From Mycobacterium kyogaense (GTDB lineage: Bacteria; Actinomycetota; Actinomycetes; Mycobacteriales; Mycobacteriaceae), in NCBI RefSeq assembly GCF_003254575.1, contig NZ_QJUA01000001.1:248001-312000 (forward strand): a DNA stretch of 64,000 nucleotides, written 5' to 3'. Every line of letters begins with the position of its first letter. Position 1 is the first letter of the stretch. Below the pieces are notes generated by a model. It ran no database searches and had not been told where the DNA came from. It saw only the letters and a list, made by a program, of their open reading frames with translations. Below are positions 45,729 to 57,807 of this stretch, one piece after another. A program made the position numbers and the translations under genes.

Positions 45729-46979
45729 TCAGTGCGCGACGCCGGCGGCGCCGTGCTCGTCGACCAGCGCACCGGTGATGAACCGGTCGAGGCTGAACGG
45801 TGCGATGAATTCGTGCGGTTCGCCGGTGGCCAGCGTGTCGGCCAGACACCATCCGATCCCGGGGGTGGCCTTGAAACCGCCTGTGCCCCAACCGGCATTG
45901 AGGTACAGGTTCTCGTACGGCGTGTGGCCGACGATGGGGGAGGCGTCCGGGCAGACGTCGACGATGCCCGCCCAGGTGCGCAACAGGTGAGCGCGGGCGA
46001 ACACCGGGAACAGTTCGACGGCGGCGGCCATCTGCCGTTCGATGACGTGGAAGGCGCCGCGCTGGCCGTACCCGTTGTAGGAGTCGATGCCGGCACCCAT
46101 CACCAGTTCGCCCTTGTGCGCCTGCGAGACGTAGACGTGGACGGCGTTCGACATGACGATCGTCGGGTGCACTGGCTCCAGGAGCTCGGAGACCAGGGCC
46201 TGCAGGGGGTGACTCTGCAGCGGCGTACGGATGCCGAGCATGTCCGTCAGCGTCGATGTGTGGCCTGCTGCGCACAGCGCGACGCGACCCGCGCCGATGG
46301 TGCCCTGGGTAGTGCGCACCGCGGTCACGCGGTCGCCGTCGGTCTCGAAGCCGATGACCTCACAGTTCTGGATGATGTCGATGCCGGCCTGATCGGCGCG
46401 CCGGGCGAAACCCCAGGCGACATAGTCGTGTTTGGCGATCCCTGCCCGCGGCTGGTATGTGGCGCCGAGCACCGGGTACCGGATCTCGTGGGAGATGTTG
46501 ACGATCGGGCAGAGCTTCTTGACCTCGTCGGGGTCCACCCACTGCGCGTCGATGCCGTTGAGCTTGTTGGCCTCGACGCGCCGCACGCTGTCGCGCACAT
46601 CCTGCAGGCTGTGGGCGAGGTTCAGAACGCCGCGCTGGCTGAACAGGATCGGATAGTCGAGATCGTCTTCGAGGGTCTCCCACAATTTGAGGGCGTGCTC
46701 GTAGATGCGGGCGCTCTCGTCCCAGAGGTAGTTCGAGCGGATCAGCGTGGTGTTGCGCGCCATGTTGCCACCGGCCAGCCAGCCGCGTTCGAGCACGGCG
46801 ACGTTGGTGATGCCGTGGTTCTTGGCCAGATAGTGTGCGGTCGCGAGCCCGTGGCCACCGCCGCCGACGATGACGACGTCGTAGTTCTTCTTCGGTTCAG
46901 GTGTCCGCCAGAGGAATTCGGGGTGATTGGGCAGGTGTGCCCCCGGCGGGGTGGGCAGTGCCGTCCCGTGTGTCGTCAC
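45729..46979 (-). CDS. soxB: Sarcosine oxidase subunit beta
   Basis: 416 residues, FAD-dependent oxidoreductase (DAO family): [41 protein letters not shown], where the conserved histidine-equivalent and FMN/FAD sites of SoxB lie, and [22 protein letters not shown]. Carries the sarcosine-oxidising flavin. GTG 46979 overlaps the glyA stop (GTGA); the open frame continues upstream but in antisense of glyA coding. Confidence 0.95.
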   Translation of the reverse strand: MTTHGTALPTPPGAHLPNHPEFLWRTPEPKKNYDVVIVGGGGHGLATAHYLAKNHGITNVAVLERGWLAGGNMARNTTLIRSNYLWDESARIYEHALKLWETLEDDLDYPILFSQRGVLNLAHSLQDVRDSVRRVEANKLNGIDAQWVDPDEVKKLCPIVNISHEIRYPVLGATYQPRAGIAKHDYVAWGFARRADQAGIDIIQNCEVIGFETDGDRVTAVRTTQGTIGAGRVALCAAGHTSTLTDMLGIRTPLQSHPLQALVSELLEPVHPTIVMSNAVHVYVSQAHKGELVMGAGIDSYNGYGQRGAFHVIERQMAAAVELFPVFARAHLLRTWAGIVDVCPDASPIVGHTPYENLYLNAGWGTGGFKATPGIGWCLADTLATGEPHEFIAPFSLDRFITGALVDEHGAAGVAH

Positions 46980-48304
46980 AGTGCGGTCTCCGTCAATTCG
47001 GGGTACAGCGGGAAGCGGCGGGCGAGAACATCGACTCGGGCACGCAGGGCGTCGAGGTCGGCGTCGTCGGCATCGGGGCGCAGCGCCCCGGCGATGACGT
47101 CGGCAACCTCGGTGAACGCGTCGAGGTCGAATCCCCGGGTGGCCAGCGCCGCGGTGCCGATCCGCACCCCGGAGCTGATCATCGGTGGCCGGGGATCGAA
47201 GGGAACGGCGTTGCGATTCACGGTGATTCCGACCCGGTGCAGCCGGTCCTCGGCCTGCTTGCCGTCGAGTTCGGAGTTGCGCAGGTCGACCAGCACGAGG
47301 TGGACGTCCGTGCCGCCGGACACCACGTCGATGCCGGCGGCGCGTGAATCGTCCTGAAGCAGGCGATCGGCGAGGATTCGCGCGCCGGCCAGCGTGCGCT
47401 CCAGGCGCTCGCGGAACTCCGGTTGGGCGGCGAGCCGGAAGGACACGGCCTTGGCGGCGATGACGTGTTCGAGAGGTCCGCCCTGCTGACCTGGAAAGAC
47501 CGCGGAGTTGATCTTCTTGGCCAACGTCTCGTCGTTGGTCAGGATGACGCCGCCGCGTGGACCGCCGAGCGTCTTGTGGGTGGTCGAGGTGACCACGTGG
47601 GCGTGCGGCACGGGGGACGGGTGCAGGCCGGCGGCCACCAGGCCGGCGAAGTGGGCCATGTCGACCATCAGGTAGGCGCCCACATCGTCGGCGATACGCC
47701 GGAATTCGGCGAAGTCGAGGTGTCGCGGATATGCCGACCAGCCGGCCAGGATCAGCTTGGGCCGCCGCTCGTGGGCCAGCGTCTCCACCTGGGCCATGTC
47801 GACGCGGTGGTCGTGCTCGCCGACCTGGTAGGCGGCGACGTCGTAGAGCTTGCCGGAGAAGTTCAACTTCATGCCGTGGGTCAGGTGCCCGCCGTGGGCG
47901 AGGGTCAGCCCGAGGATGGTGTCGCCGGGGGTCAGCAGCGCGGCCATCACCGCCGCATTGGCCTGGGCGCCGGAATGTGGCTGGACGTTCGCGTAGGTCG
48001 CGCCGAACAAGCTCGTCAGCCGATCGATGGCGAGCTGCTCGACGACGTCGACGTGCTCGCACCCGCCGTAGTACCGACGGCCGGGATAGCCTTCGGCGTA
48101 TTTGTTGGTCAGCACCGACCCTTGCGCAGCCATCACGGCCAGCGGTGCGAAGTTCTCACTGGCGATCATCTCCAGCGTGTTCTGCTGGCGGGCAAGCTCT
48201 GCCGAAATCGCTTGATGCACTTCGTGATCGAGGGTGGCGAGCGCTTCGCCGAGAATCGGGTTGGCGGCCTGGGCCGTGTCTGGGGGTGACGTGTCGACGG
48301 TCAT
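46976..48304 (-). CDS. glyA: Serine hydroxymethyltransferase
   Basis: 442 residues. PLP-lysine motif [36 protein letters not shown]. Transfers a one-carbon unit from methylene-THF to glycine, making serine. As first gene of the soxBDAG operon it is probably a pathway-dedicated copy that uses both glycine and methylene-THF from sarcosine oxidation. ATG 48304 with AGAAGGG upstream. A TAATATATCA operator-like site lies 33 bp upstream in the divergent gap with gntR. Confidence 0.95.
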   Translation of the reverse strand: MTVDTSPPDTAQAANPILGEALATLDHEVHQAISAELARQQNTLEMIASENFAPLAVMAAQGSVLTNKYAEGYPGRRYYGGCEHVDVVEQLAIDRLTSLFGATYANVQPHSGAQANAAVMAALLTPGDTILGLTLAHGGHLTHGMKLNFSGKLYDVAAYQVGEHDHRVDMAQVETLAHERRPKLILAGWSAYPRHLDFAEFRRIADDVGAYLMVDMAHFAGLVAAGLHPSPVPHAHVVTSTTHKTLGGPRGGVILTNDETLAKKINSAVFPGQQGGPLEHVIAAKAVSFRLAAQPEFRERLERTLAGARILADRLLQDDSRAAGIDVVSGGTDVHLVLVDLRNSELDGKQAEDRLHRVGITVNRNAVPFDPRPPMISSGVRIGTAALATRGFDLDAFTEVADVIAGALRPDADDADLDALRARVDVLARRFPLYPELTETAL

Positions 48305-48336
48305 GGTCGCCCTTCTCGATCTGCTTGATACGTGAC

Positions 48337-48346
48337 TAATATATCA
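48337..48346. promoter_or_regulatory. Betaine-regulon operator-like site, glyA/gntR divergent promoter
   Basis: TAATATATCA, identical to the second site before the BCCT gene and one base from the perfect TGATATATCA. It lies in the 106-bp gap between divergent glyA and gntR and could also serve as the glyA -10 (TATATT). Confidence 0.6.
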
Positions 48347-48410
48347 ACTGTCGGATAGATTAGGATCAGTTCGCGGCCACGTCAACAGGGCGGCGGGTGA
48401 GGGAGTGGTG

Positions 48411-49091
48411 ATGACTGTGACTACCTTGTCGGAGTCGAGTTTCGTCGACGCCGAGGCGGGCACGGAGACCTCCGCCGATCGGGTGTACGAAGCGGTGCGG
48501 GAACGCCTCGTGATGCTCGACATCAGGCCCGGCGAACCCATCAACGACGACCAGCTCGGCACTGAGCTCGGAGTCGGTCGCACCCCGGTGCGCGAGGCGT
48601 TGAAGCGGCTCGAGCGGGACCGGTTGGTGACCGTGTATCCGCGCCGCGGGACGTTTGCGACTGCGGTGGACATGACCGATCTGGCTGACATCTCGGAGAT
48701 CCGGCACCAGTTGGAGCCGTTGGCCGCCGCGCGCGCCGCGCGGGTGGCGACGACCGAGTCGCGCCGCCGCCTGGCGGGCCTCGCCGAGGGCATCGCGCAG
48801 ATCGCCGACTCCGATGACCCGCGGGATGTGCTGCGCCATGATGTGCGCGTGCACCGCGAGATCTATCGCGCGTCGCAGAATCCGCACCTGGAAGCGATTC
48901 TGGTGAGTCTCGACGCCCATGCCACGCGGATCTGGTGTCTTTTCCTCGACCGGCTACCCGACGTCGTCACCCATGTCCGCGAACACGTCGCCCTGTTGGA
49001 GGCCATCGTCGCCGGCGACGGTGAGACCGCGTCTGCACTGACGCTGTCGCACGTGACCGGCTTCGAGCACGCCATCCGCGCGTTGCTGTGA
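48411..49091 (+). CDS. GntR (FadR/VanR-like) regulator, betaine island, copy 1
   Basis: 226 residues: wHTH (DDQLGTELGVGRTPVREALKRLERDRLVTVYPRRGTFA) and FCD domain (HDVRVHREIYRASQNPHLEAIL, HVTGFEHAIRALL) with the usual metal-binding Asp/His set. ATG 48411 has AGGGAG 5 nt upstream. Divergent from glyA-soxBDAG over a TAATATATCA site. It is ~50% identical by eye to the next gene, so the two are tandem paralogues. Confidence 0.92.
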   Translation: MTVTTLSESSFVDAEAGTETSADRVYEAVRERLVMLDIRPGEPINDDQLGTELGVGRTPVREALKRLERDRLVTVYPRRGTFATAVDMTDLADISEIRHQLEPLAAARAARVATTESRRRLAGLAEGIAQIADSDDPRDVLRHDVRVHREIYRASQNPHLEAILVSLDAHATRIWCLFLDRLPDVVTHVREHVALLEAIVAGDGETASALTLSHVTGFEHAIRALL

Positions 49092-49118
49092 CGGCGGTGC
49101 GGTAACGGGGCGACACAC

Positions 49119-49128
49119 TGATATATCA
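49119..49128 (+). promoter_or_regulatory. Perfect betaine-regulon operator-like palindrome
   Basis: TGATATATCA, a perfect 10-bp palindrome in the 58-64 bp gap between the two gntR paralogues, 28 bp before the second. Best copy of the motif and the reference for the other sites. Confidence 0.65.
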
Positions 49129-49155
49129 TCGGCGCACCAGGGAAAGGGTGTGTCG

Positions 49156-49833
49156 GTGACGGTTGTCGGTGTGGAGTCGCTCGGCGAGGTCGATCTCAGT
49201 GCGATGTCGCTGGCCGATCAGGCTTACCTGATCATCCAGGACAAACTCATCATGTTGGACATCCGGCCCAACGAGGCGATCGTGGAGAGCGAGCTGGCCG
49301 CCGGCCTCGGGCTGGGCCGCACGCCCGTACGAGAAGCCCTCAAGCGCCTCGAAGCCGATCGGCTGGTCATCTCCTTCCCGCGCCGCGGAACGTTCGCCAC
49401 CGGCGTGGATGTCGCTGATCTGCGCCACATTTCGCAGATCCGTGTGAATCTCGAACCGGTGGCCGCGCGCACCGCCGCCGAGAACGCGTCGGCCGCGATG
49501 CGCACACACCTGCTCGAGCTCGCCGACCAGACCGAGGCCTTGGAGATCGACACCATCGATCGCCACGAACTGATGCGGTGGGATCTGCGGGTGCACCGCG
49601 CGATCTATCAGGCCGCAGGCAACCCGCATCTGGAAGACGTCCTGATCCGGTACGACAACCTGGCCACCCGCATCTTCTGCCTGTTCCTCGATCGCCTCAC
49701 CGTGGTGGCTCACCACGTCGGCGAACACACCGCCCTGCTGCGGACCATCGCCGAGGGTGACGGCGACGCGGCCGCCGCCATCGCACTGGCACACGTCACC
49801 GGGTTCGAAGAAGCGGTCCGCTCCGTCGTGTGA
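49156..49833 (+). CDS. GntR (FadR/VanR-like) regulator, betaine island, copy 2
   Basis: 225 residues, paralogue of the preceding gene: LGLGRTPVREALKRLEADRLVISFPRRGTFATGVDV and FCD domain (WDLRVHRAIYQAAGNPHLEDVL, FCLFLDRLTVVAHHVGEHTALL). GTG 49156 is 8 nt from GAAAGG; GTG 49150 is too close. Preceded by the perfect TGATATATCA site. Its stop codon is part of the first unit of a 17-bp tandem repeat, so the end of the gene has been captured by the minisatellite. Confidence 0.9.
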   Translation: MTVVGVESLGEVDLSAMSLADQAYLIIQDKLIMLDIRPNEAIVESELAAGLGLGRTPVREALKRLEADRLVISFPRRGTFATGVDVADLRHISQIRVNLEPVAARTAAENASAAMRTHLLELADQTEALEIDTIDRHELMRWDLRVHRAIYQAAGNPHLEDVLIRYDNLATRIFCLFLDRLTVVAHHVGEHTALLRTIAEGDGDAAAAIALAHVTGFEEAVRSVV

Positions 49834-49946
49834 ATGTGCGAGTCGTGTGAATGTGCGAGTCGTGTGAATGTGCGAGTCGTGTGAATGTGCGAGTCGTGTG
49901 AATGTGCGAGTCGTGTGAATGTGCGAGTCGTGTGATCGTGTGATCG
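49829..49946 (+). repeat. 17-bp tandem minisatellite, six identical units
   Basis: Six exact copies of TGTGAATGTGCGAGTCG (49829-49930), then two copies of TGTGATCG (49931-49946). It fills the 119-bp gap between the convergent gntR and purU stops and begins within the gntR stop codon. Looks like a MIRU/VNTR-type locus. The unit is not divisible by three and is read in all frames without coding meaning. Confidence 0.9.
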
Positions 49947-49952
49947 CCTGAC

Positions 49953-53329
<3,377 letters not shown>

Positions 53330-53459
53330 CTACGGCACGCCGGTCGGTCTTGGGGGTGCCGAGCGCACGCATTTTGATGGATCTGCCGCGAAATTCGTCA
53401 TGGAGCGTGCGTTCGGGGGGCACCGTCCCCGGCAAAGCAACCCCGGTAGTGTCGCTGCG

Positions 53460-54239
53460 ATGGGCAACGGGAGCTCCGACTCGGGCGGAGGTGTGCAGTC
53501 CGTCGACCGCGCCGTGTCCGTGCTCGAGATCCTGGCCCGCCTCGGCGAGGTCGGCGTCACCGAGCTCGCGACCGAGATCGGCGTGCACAAGTCCACGGTC
53601 TCGCGTCTCCTGTCTGCGCTGGAGGATCACGAGCTGGTCGAACAGGCCCACGAGCGCGGGAAGTATCGCCTCGGCTTCGGCTTGCTCCGCCTGTCCAACG
53701 CGGTATCGGGTCAACTCGACGTCACGCAACAGGGCCGGGAGATCTGCGAGCGCCTCGCGGTCGAGCTGGGGGAGACCGTCAACATCGCCGTGCTGCGATC
53801 GCACTACGTCGTCAACGTCGATCAGGCCCGCGGCCCCCGATCGGTCGGCAGCCACAACTGGGTGGGCGAGCTGACCCCCTTGCACGCGACCTCCAGCGGC
53901 AAGATCCTGCTGGCCTTCATGTCTGCTGACGCCCGCCGCGACGTGCTTGCCGACGCGCGCCTGACCCGGTACACCGATCGCACGGTCACCTCGATGGACG
54001 AGCTCGAACGCCAGTTGGAGGCTGTCGCCGGCGATGGCTACGTCGTGTCCACCGAAGAGTTGGAACACGGCCTGACGGCAGTGGCCGCCCCGATCAGGGA
54101 CCACGCCGGCATCGTCATCGCCGCTCTGAGCGTGTCGGGTCCGGTGTACCGGCTCGACGACGGACGCGCCCGCGAGGTGGTTCCGGCCGTCGTCGCCGCG
54201 GCCGCCGCCGTCTCCGAACGGATGGGCTACCGGGGCTGA
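53460..54239 (+). CDS. IclR family regulator of the betaine island
   Basis: 259 residues: N-terminal wHTH (VGVTELATEIGVHKSTVSRLLSALEDHELVEQ) and IclR effector domain (LHATSSGKILLAFMS, STEELEHGLTAVAAPIRDHAG). ATG 53460 gives the family length; the frame is open to 53319, but the added residues are not IclR-like. No Shine-Dalgarno sequence is apparent. Divergent from DMG oxidase-purU and upstream of the BCCT gene. A candidate for the inverted repeat before the Rieske operon, since none of the GntR-type palindromes occurs there. Confidence 0.9.
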   Translation: MGNGSSDSGGGVQSVDRAVSVLEILARLGEVGVTELATEIGVHKSTVSRLLSALEDHELVEQAHERGKYRLGFGLLRLSNAVSGQLDVTQQGREICERLAVELGETVNIAVLRSHYVVNVDQARGPRSVGSHNWVGELTPLHATSSGKILLAFMSADARRDVLADARLTRYTDRTVTSMDELERQLEAVAGDGYVVSTEELEHGLTAVAAPIRDHAGIVIAALSVSGPVYRLDDGRAREVVPAVVAAAAAVSERMGYRG

Positions 54240-54289
54240 CGCGCACCCGTTTCCAGCACGTTTCCCGCGGTTAATTTTGTTCAACCAGG

Positions 54290-54322
54290 TGGTGTATCAC
54301 TGTGTCGCGCTCTAATATATCA
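54290..54322 (+). promoter_or_regulatory. Two betaine-regulon operator-like sites before the BCCT gene
   Basis: TGGTGTATCA (54290-54299, eight of ten) and TAATATATCA (54313-54322, nine of ten), 23 bp apart centre to centre. TAATAT inside the second is a good -10, which would put the first over the -35, a repression layout. Confidence 0.55.
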
Positions 54323-54371
54323 CGAGTGTGGCTCTCGTCACACACGCTCAGAACTGGTCAGGAGTGTGAAA

Positions 54372-56042
54372 GTGACCGCACAACACGAACACCAGCTCGC
54401 CGCCGACGAGCTGAAAACCAAGCTGCACCACACGTTTCCCGGCCCCGGTGCACCAGTCCCGCCCGGACACAAGGATGACGTCCCGCTGTGTCAGAGGCCG
54501 CCGGTCACCGACAAGGTGGTCTTCGGCGTCACCGCGGTGATCGTCGTCGCGATCCTGGCCTGGGGTCTGATCGCGCCTTCTCGATTCGGCGCGACGATGT
54601 CGGCGATGCTCTCCTGGGTGGTCAGCAACATGGGCTGGGTGTTCATCGTCTCGGCCTCCTGCTTCGTCCTGTTCGCCGCCTGGTTGGCGCTGAGTCGGTA
54701 CGGCAGGATCCCGCTCGGCCAAGACGGGGAGAAGCCCGAGTTCAACACGGTGAGCTGGGTGGCGATGATGTTCAGCGCCGGGATGGGGATCGGACTCATC
54801 TTCTGGGGGGTGACCGAACCACTGACCCACTTCGTCAATCCGCCGCCCGGGCTGGCCGATTCGAAGGCCGGCACCGCCCTCGCCACCGCGCTGTTCCACT
54901 GGGGCTTCCATCCGTGGTCGATGTACGCGGTGGTGGGTCTGTCCATCGCCTACGGCAGCTACCGCATGGGGCGGCGCCAGCTCATCAGCGCGTCGTTCAT
55001 CCCGCTGTTCGGCCGCAAACGCATCGAGGGGCCGATCGGTAAGACCATCGACATCCTCGCGATCTTCGCGACCATGTTCGGCACAGCGGCCTCCCTGGGA
55101 CTCGGCGCGCTCCAGATCGGTTCGGGCATCGAGGTTCTCGGCTGGGTCGGCAAGGCGGGCACGCTGCTGCTGGTGACCGTGGTGGCGCTGCTCACGCTCG
55201 CGTTCGTCGCCTCAGCGGTCTCGGGGGTGTCACGCGGCATCCAGTGGCTGTCCAACATCAACATGGTCCTCGCGCTCGTTCTCGCGGTGTTCGTGTTCGT
55301 GGTCGGCCCCACCGTGCTGATCCTCAACCTCCTGCCGACGGCACTCGGTGACTATGTGGCCAACCTCGCGGCGATGTCGGCCCGCTCCGCCGAAGCGGGC
55401 GGTGACACGGAGAAGTGGTTGTCCTCGTGGACGATCTTCTACTGGGCGTGGTGGATCAGCTGGACCCCGTTCGTCGGGATGTTCCTGGCGAGGATCAGCC
55501 GGGGGCGCACCATCCGGCAGTTCGTCGTCGGCGTGATCCTGATCCCGACCACCGTCAGCCTTCTGTGGTTCGTGATCTTCGGGGGAGCGGGGATCGGACT
55601 ACAACGCGACGGCCAGGACATCTTCGGCAGTGGCGAGCCCGAGTCCACGTTGTTCGGGATGCTGAGCCACATGCCGCTGGCTGGCCTCTCCTCCCTCTTG
55701 GTGATGGCGCTGGTCGCGATCTTCTTCGTCTCGGGCGCGGACGCCGCGTCGATGGTGATGGGGACGTTGTCGCAGAGCGGATCGGTGTATCCGTCGCGAT
55801 GGGTGGTGGCGTTCTGGGGTCTGAGCACAGGCGCGGTCGCCGTCCTGATGCTGTGGGCCGGCGGGAACGACGCGCTCAACGGCCTGCAGACGATGACGAT
55901 CATCGTGGCCGCACCGTTCGTCCTCGTGATGATCGGTATGTGCGTGTCGTTGTTCCTCGACGTCACCCGCGACCCGATGATGACCGATCTGCAGAAAACG
56001 GCCGTGCCGAGCGAGGCGGCAGTTCCCGGCCCCACCCCCTAG
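54372..56042 (+). CDS. BCCT family glycine betaine/choline/carnitine transporter
   Basis: 556 residues with 12 hydrophobic helices. BCCT signatures: AGMGIGLIFWGVTEPL, HWGFHPWSMYAVVGLSIAYG, and the Trp-rich WTIFYWAWWISWTPFVGMFLARISRGRTIR (quaternary-amine binding region). Sodium- or proton-coupled uptake of betaine-like compounds. GTG 54372 is 7 nt from AGGAG; GTG 54366 is too close. Two TnATATATCA-type sites and a strong downstream terminator delimit it as a single-gene unit. The long soluble N-terminus (~48 residues) may regulate it. Confidence 0.93.
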   Translation: MTAQHEHQLAADELKTKLHHTFPGPGAPVPPGHKDDVPLCQRPPVTDKVVFGVTAVIVVAILAWGLIAPSRFGATMSAMLSWVVSNMGWVFIVSASCFVLFAAWLALSRYGRIPLGQDGEKPEFNTVSWVAMMFSAGMGIGLIFWGVTEPLTHFVNPPPGLADSKAGTALATALFHWGFHPWSMYAVVGLSIAYGSYRMGRRQLISASFIPLFGRKRIEGPIGKTIDILAIFATMFGTAASLGLGALQIGSGIEVLGWVGKAGTLLLVTVVALLTLAFVASAVSGVSRGIQWLSNINMVLALVLAVFVFVVGPTVLILNLLPTALGDYVANLAAMSARSAEAGGDTEKWLSSWTIFYWAWWISWTPFVGMFLARISRGRTIRQFVVGVILIPTTVSLLWFVIFGGAGIGLQRDGQDIFGSGEPESTLFGMLSHMPLAGLSSLLVMALVAIFFVSGADAASMVMGTLSQSGSVYPSRWVVAFWGLSTGAVAVLMLWAGGNDALNGLQTMTIIVAAPFVLVMIGMCVSLFLDVTRDPMMTDLQKTAVPSEAAVPGPTP

Positions 56043-56063
56043 CGCGAGGCCCGTTCCGACACA

Positions 56064-56104
56064 GGTCGCCGCACCGAGCAAACGGTGCGGCGACCAGTGC
56101 TTTT
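56064..56104 (+). terminator. Rho-independent terminator after the BCCT gene
   Basis: GGTCGCCGCACCG / CGGTGCGGCGACC: perfect 13-bp stem (56064-56076 / 56083-56095) with a 6-nt loop, followed by AGTGC and TTTT (56101-56104). Strongest hairpin seen in the window; 21 bp after the stop. Confidence 0.85.
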
Positions 56105-56156
56105 CGGTGCTTGCGAACAGTCAGGAAAGTCACAGCGAGCCATGCCGCTCCTCCGC

Positions 56157-56218
56157 TTGACAAGGTTTGTGACGGGCCACACACTGTTGCGTATTACGAA
56201 TCGAGTTCCTTAATACGC
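56157..56218 (+). promoter_or_regulatory. Promoter and 8-bp inverted repeat before the Rieske demethylase operon
   Basis: A consensus -35, TTGACA (56157-56162), is followed after 17 bp by CACACT (56180-56185), a weak -10. The perfect inverted repeat GCGTATTA (56189-56196) / TAATACGC (56211-56218), spacer 14 bp, covers the predicted transcript start. The strong -35 with weak -10 and a dyad suggest regulated expression; IclR from 53460 is a candidate binder. Confidence 0.6.
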
Positions 56219-56247
56219 GTCATCTGCACGAAACAGGAAGGCAACAC

Positions 56248-56607
56248 ATGCTCGACGTCTGCCCGCTTGCCGACCTACCGCCGGGCGAGTCGGTCCGCGT
56301 CGCCGCGGACCCGCCGATCGCCGTCTTCCACACCGAGGACGGCGAAGTGTTCGCCATCGATGACACGTGCTCTCACCAGGACGCGTCGCTGGCCGACGGC
56401 TGGCTCGAAGGGTGCGAGGTCGAGTGCCCGCTGCACGCCTCGCGCTTCAACCTGCGCACCGGCGCCGTCGACGCGCCCCCGGCCAAACTCCCGGTGCGCA
56501 CGCACACCGTCGTCATCGACGACGGCATGATCCGCGTCGAGCTCAGCACCGAAAAGCCTAACCTCCCACCCGACATCCGCGCGCGACTCGCACAGGGGCA
56601 GTCATGA
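56248..56607 (+). CDS. Rieske-type ferredoxin of the N-demethylase system
   Basis: 119 residues. Rieske 2Fe-2S ligands Cys41-x-His43 (CSHQDASL) and Cys60-x2-His63 (CPLHASRF), as in bacterial oxygenase ferredoxins. Carries electrons from the FAD reductase that follows to the terminal oxygenase. AGGAAGG precedes ATG 56248; the stop overlaps the reductase ATG (ATGA). First gene of a three-gene operon behind the GCGTATTA dyad. Confidence 0.93.
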   Translation: MLDVCPLADLPPGESVRVAADPPIAVFHTEDGEVFAIDDTCSHQDASLADGWLEGCEVECPLHASRFNLRTGAVDAPPAKLPVRTHTVVIDDGMIRVELSTEKPNLPPDIRARLAQGQS

Positions 56608-57776
56608 AGCACGTAGCGGTCATCGGCGCCTCGCTGGCTGGCCTGTCGGCCGTCAGAGCACTTCGCGCCCAAGGATTTTCAGGCCGCATCACCGTGATCG
56701 GCGACGAGAGTCGACGGCCCTACGACCGTCCGCCGCTGTCCAAGGACTTCCTCGCCGGTGTCGTGGCAGAGCAGGATCTGAGCCTCGAGGACTCTGAAGA
56801 GCTGGCAGCGGAGTGGCTGCTCGGATCGCCCGCCACCGCACTCGACACCACCACCAACACCGTCGAACTCGCCGACGGTCGCCGCGTGCACGCCGACGGT
56901 TTCGTGATCGCCACCGGGTCACGGGCGCGACGCTGGCCCGGCTGCGAGCAGATGGCCGGAGTCCACGTCATCCGCACCGTCGACGACGCCATCGCGCTGC
57001 GTGCCGAGCTGCGCCCCGGTGGACAGATGGTCGTGATCGGTGCCGGCTTCATCGGTGCCGAGGTCGCGTCGACCGCACGCAAGCTCGGCATGGACGTGAC
57101 GGTCGTCGAGGCGGCGCCGACGCCGCTGCAGGTGCAACTCGGTGCGCGGCTGGGCGCGGTCGTCGCACAGGCGCACGCGACACACGGCACGACCCTGATC
57201 TGCGGGGTCGGTGTCGCCGGTCTGACGTGCGGTTCGGGCGACCGGGTCACCGGGGTCGACCTGGCCGACGGTCGCCACCTGCCTGCCGACGTCGTGGTCG
57301 TCGGTATCGGCGGAATCCCGAACATCGAGTGGCTGCAGGGCAGTGGTCTGGACCTCGGCAACGGCGTCATCTGCGGTGCCGGCGGCCAGACGAACATCGC
57401 GAACGTCGTGGCCGTGGGCGACTGCGCTGCGTGGCACGACGCGTCGACGGGTGTCGCGCGTCGGGTCGAGCACTGGGCGGGCGCGCTCGAACGTCCCGCG
57501 ATCGCCGTCGCCACGCTCCTCTCGGGTGGGCTCGACTGCGGCACCGCTGCCAAGGCGCCATACTTCTGGTCCGATCAGTACGGCTCGCGTATCCAGTTCG
57601 CCGGCACCGCACTTCCCGACGACGAGGTCACCATCGAGGCCGGCGATTGCGAGAGCTGCAGCTTCCTCGCCACCTACCGCCGCGACGGCCGCCTGGTCGC
57701 CGTTCTCGGCGTCGACCAACCCAAGTTGTTCACGCGGTGGCGCCGCCAACTCGCCAGCGCGCCGGTAACCGTCTGA
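56604..57776 (+). CDS. FAD-dependent ferredoxin reductase of the N-demethylase system
   Basis: 390 residues: FAD motif VAVIGASLAGLSAVRALRAQGF, RPYDRPPLSK, NAD motif VVIGAGFIGAEVASTARKLG and VAVGDCAAW, typical of BenC/CamA-type ferredoxin reductases. Reduces the upstream Rieske ferredoxin with NAD(P)H. This differs from Pseudomonas GbcB, which is a fused flavin/2Fe-2S reductase, so electron delivery here is three-component. Confidence 0.92.
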   Translation: MKHVAVIGASLAGLSAVRALRAQGFSGRITVIGDESRRPYDRPPLSKDFLAGVVAEQDLSLEDSEELAAEWLLGSPATALDTTTNTVELADGRRVHADGFVIATGSRARRWPGCEQMAGVHVIRTVDDAIALRAELRPGGQMVVIGAGFIGAEVASTARKLGMDVTVVEAAPTPLQVQLGARLGAVVAQAHATHGTTLICGVGVAGLTCGSGDRVTGVDLADGRHLPADVVVVGIGGIPNIEWLQGSGLDLGNGVICGAGGQTNIANVVAVGDCAAWHDASTGVARRVEHWAGALERPAIAVATLLSGGLDCGTAAKAPYFWSDQYGSRIQFAGTALPDDEVTIEAGDCESCSFLATYRRDGRLVAVLGVDQPKLFTRWRRQLASAPVTV

Positions 57777-57807
57777 CACCAGCCCCTTTCGCACTCACAG
57801 GAGCCTC

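Noticed and set aside
49829..49946. Tandem repeats considered as a CRISPR array.
   Set aside because: Units are directly adjacent with no spacers, 17 bp long, and no cas genes are nearby.
56130..56136. TCACAGC before the Rieske operon considered as a PhoP site.
   Set aside because: No second repeat at the 11-bp period; a single 7-mer is expected by chance.
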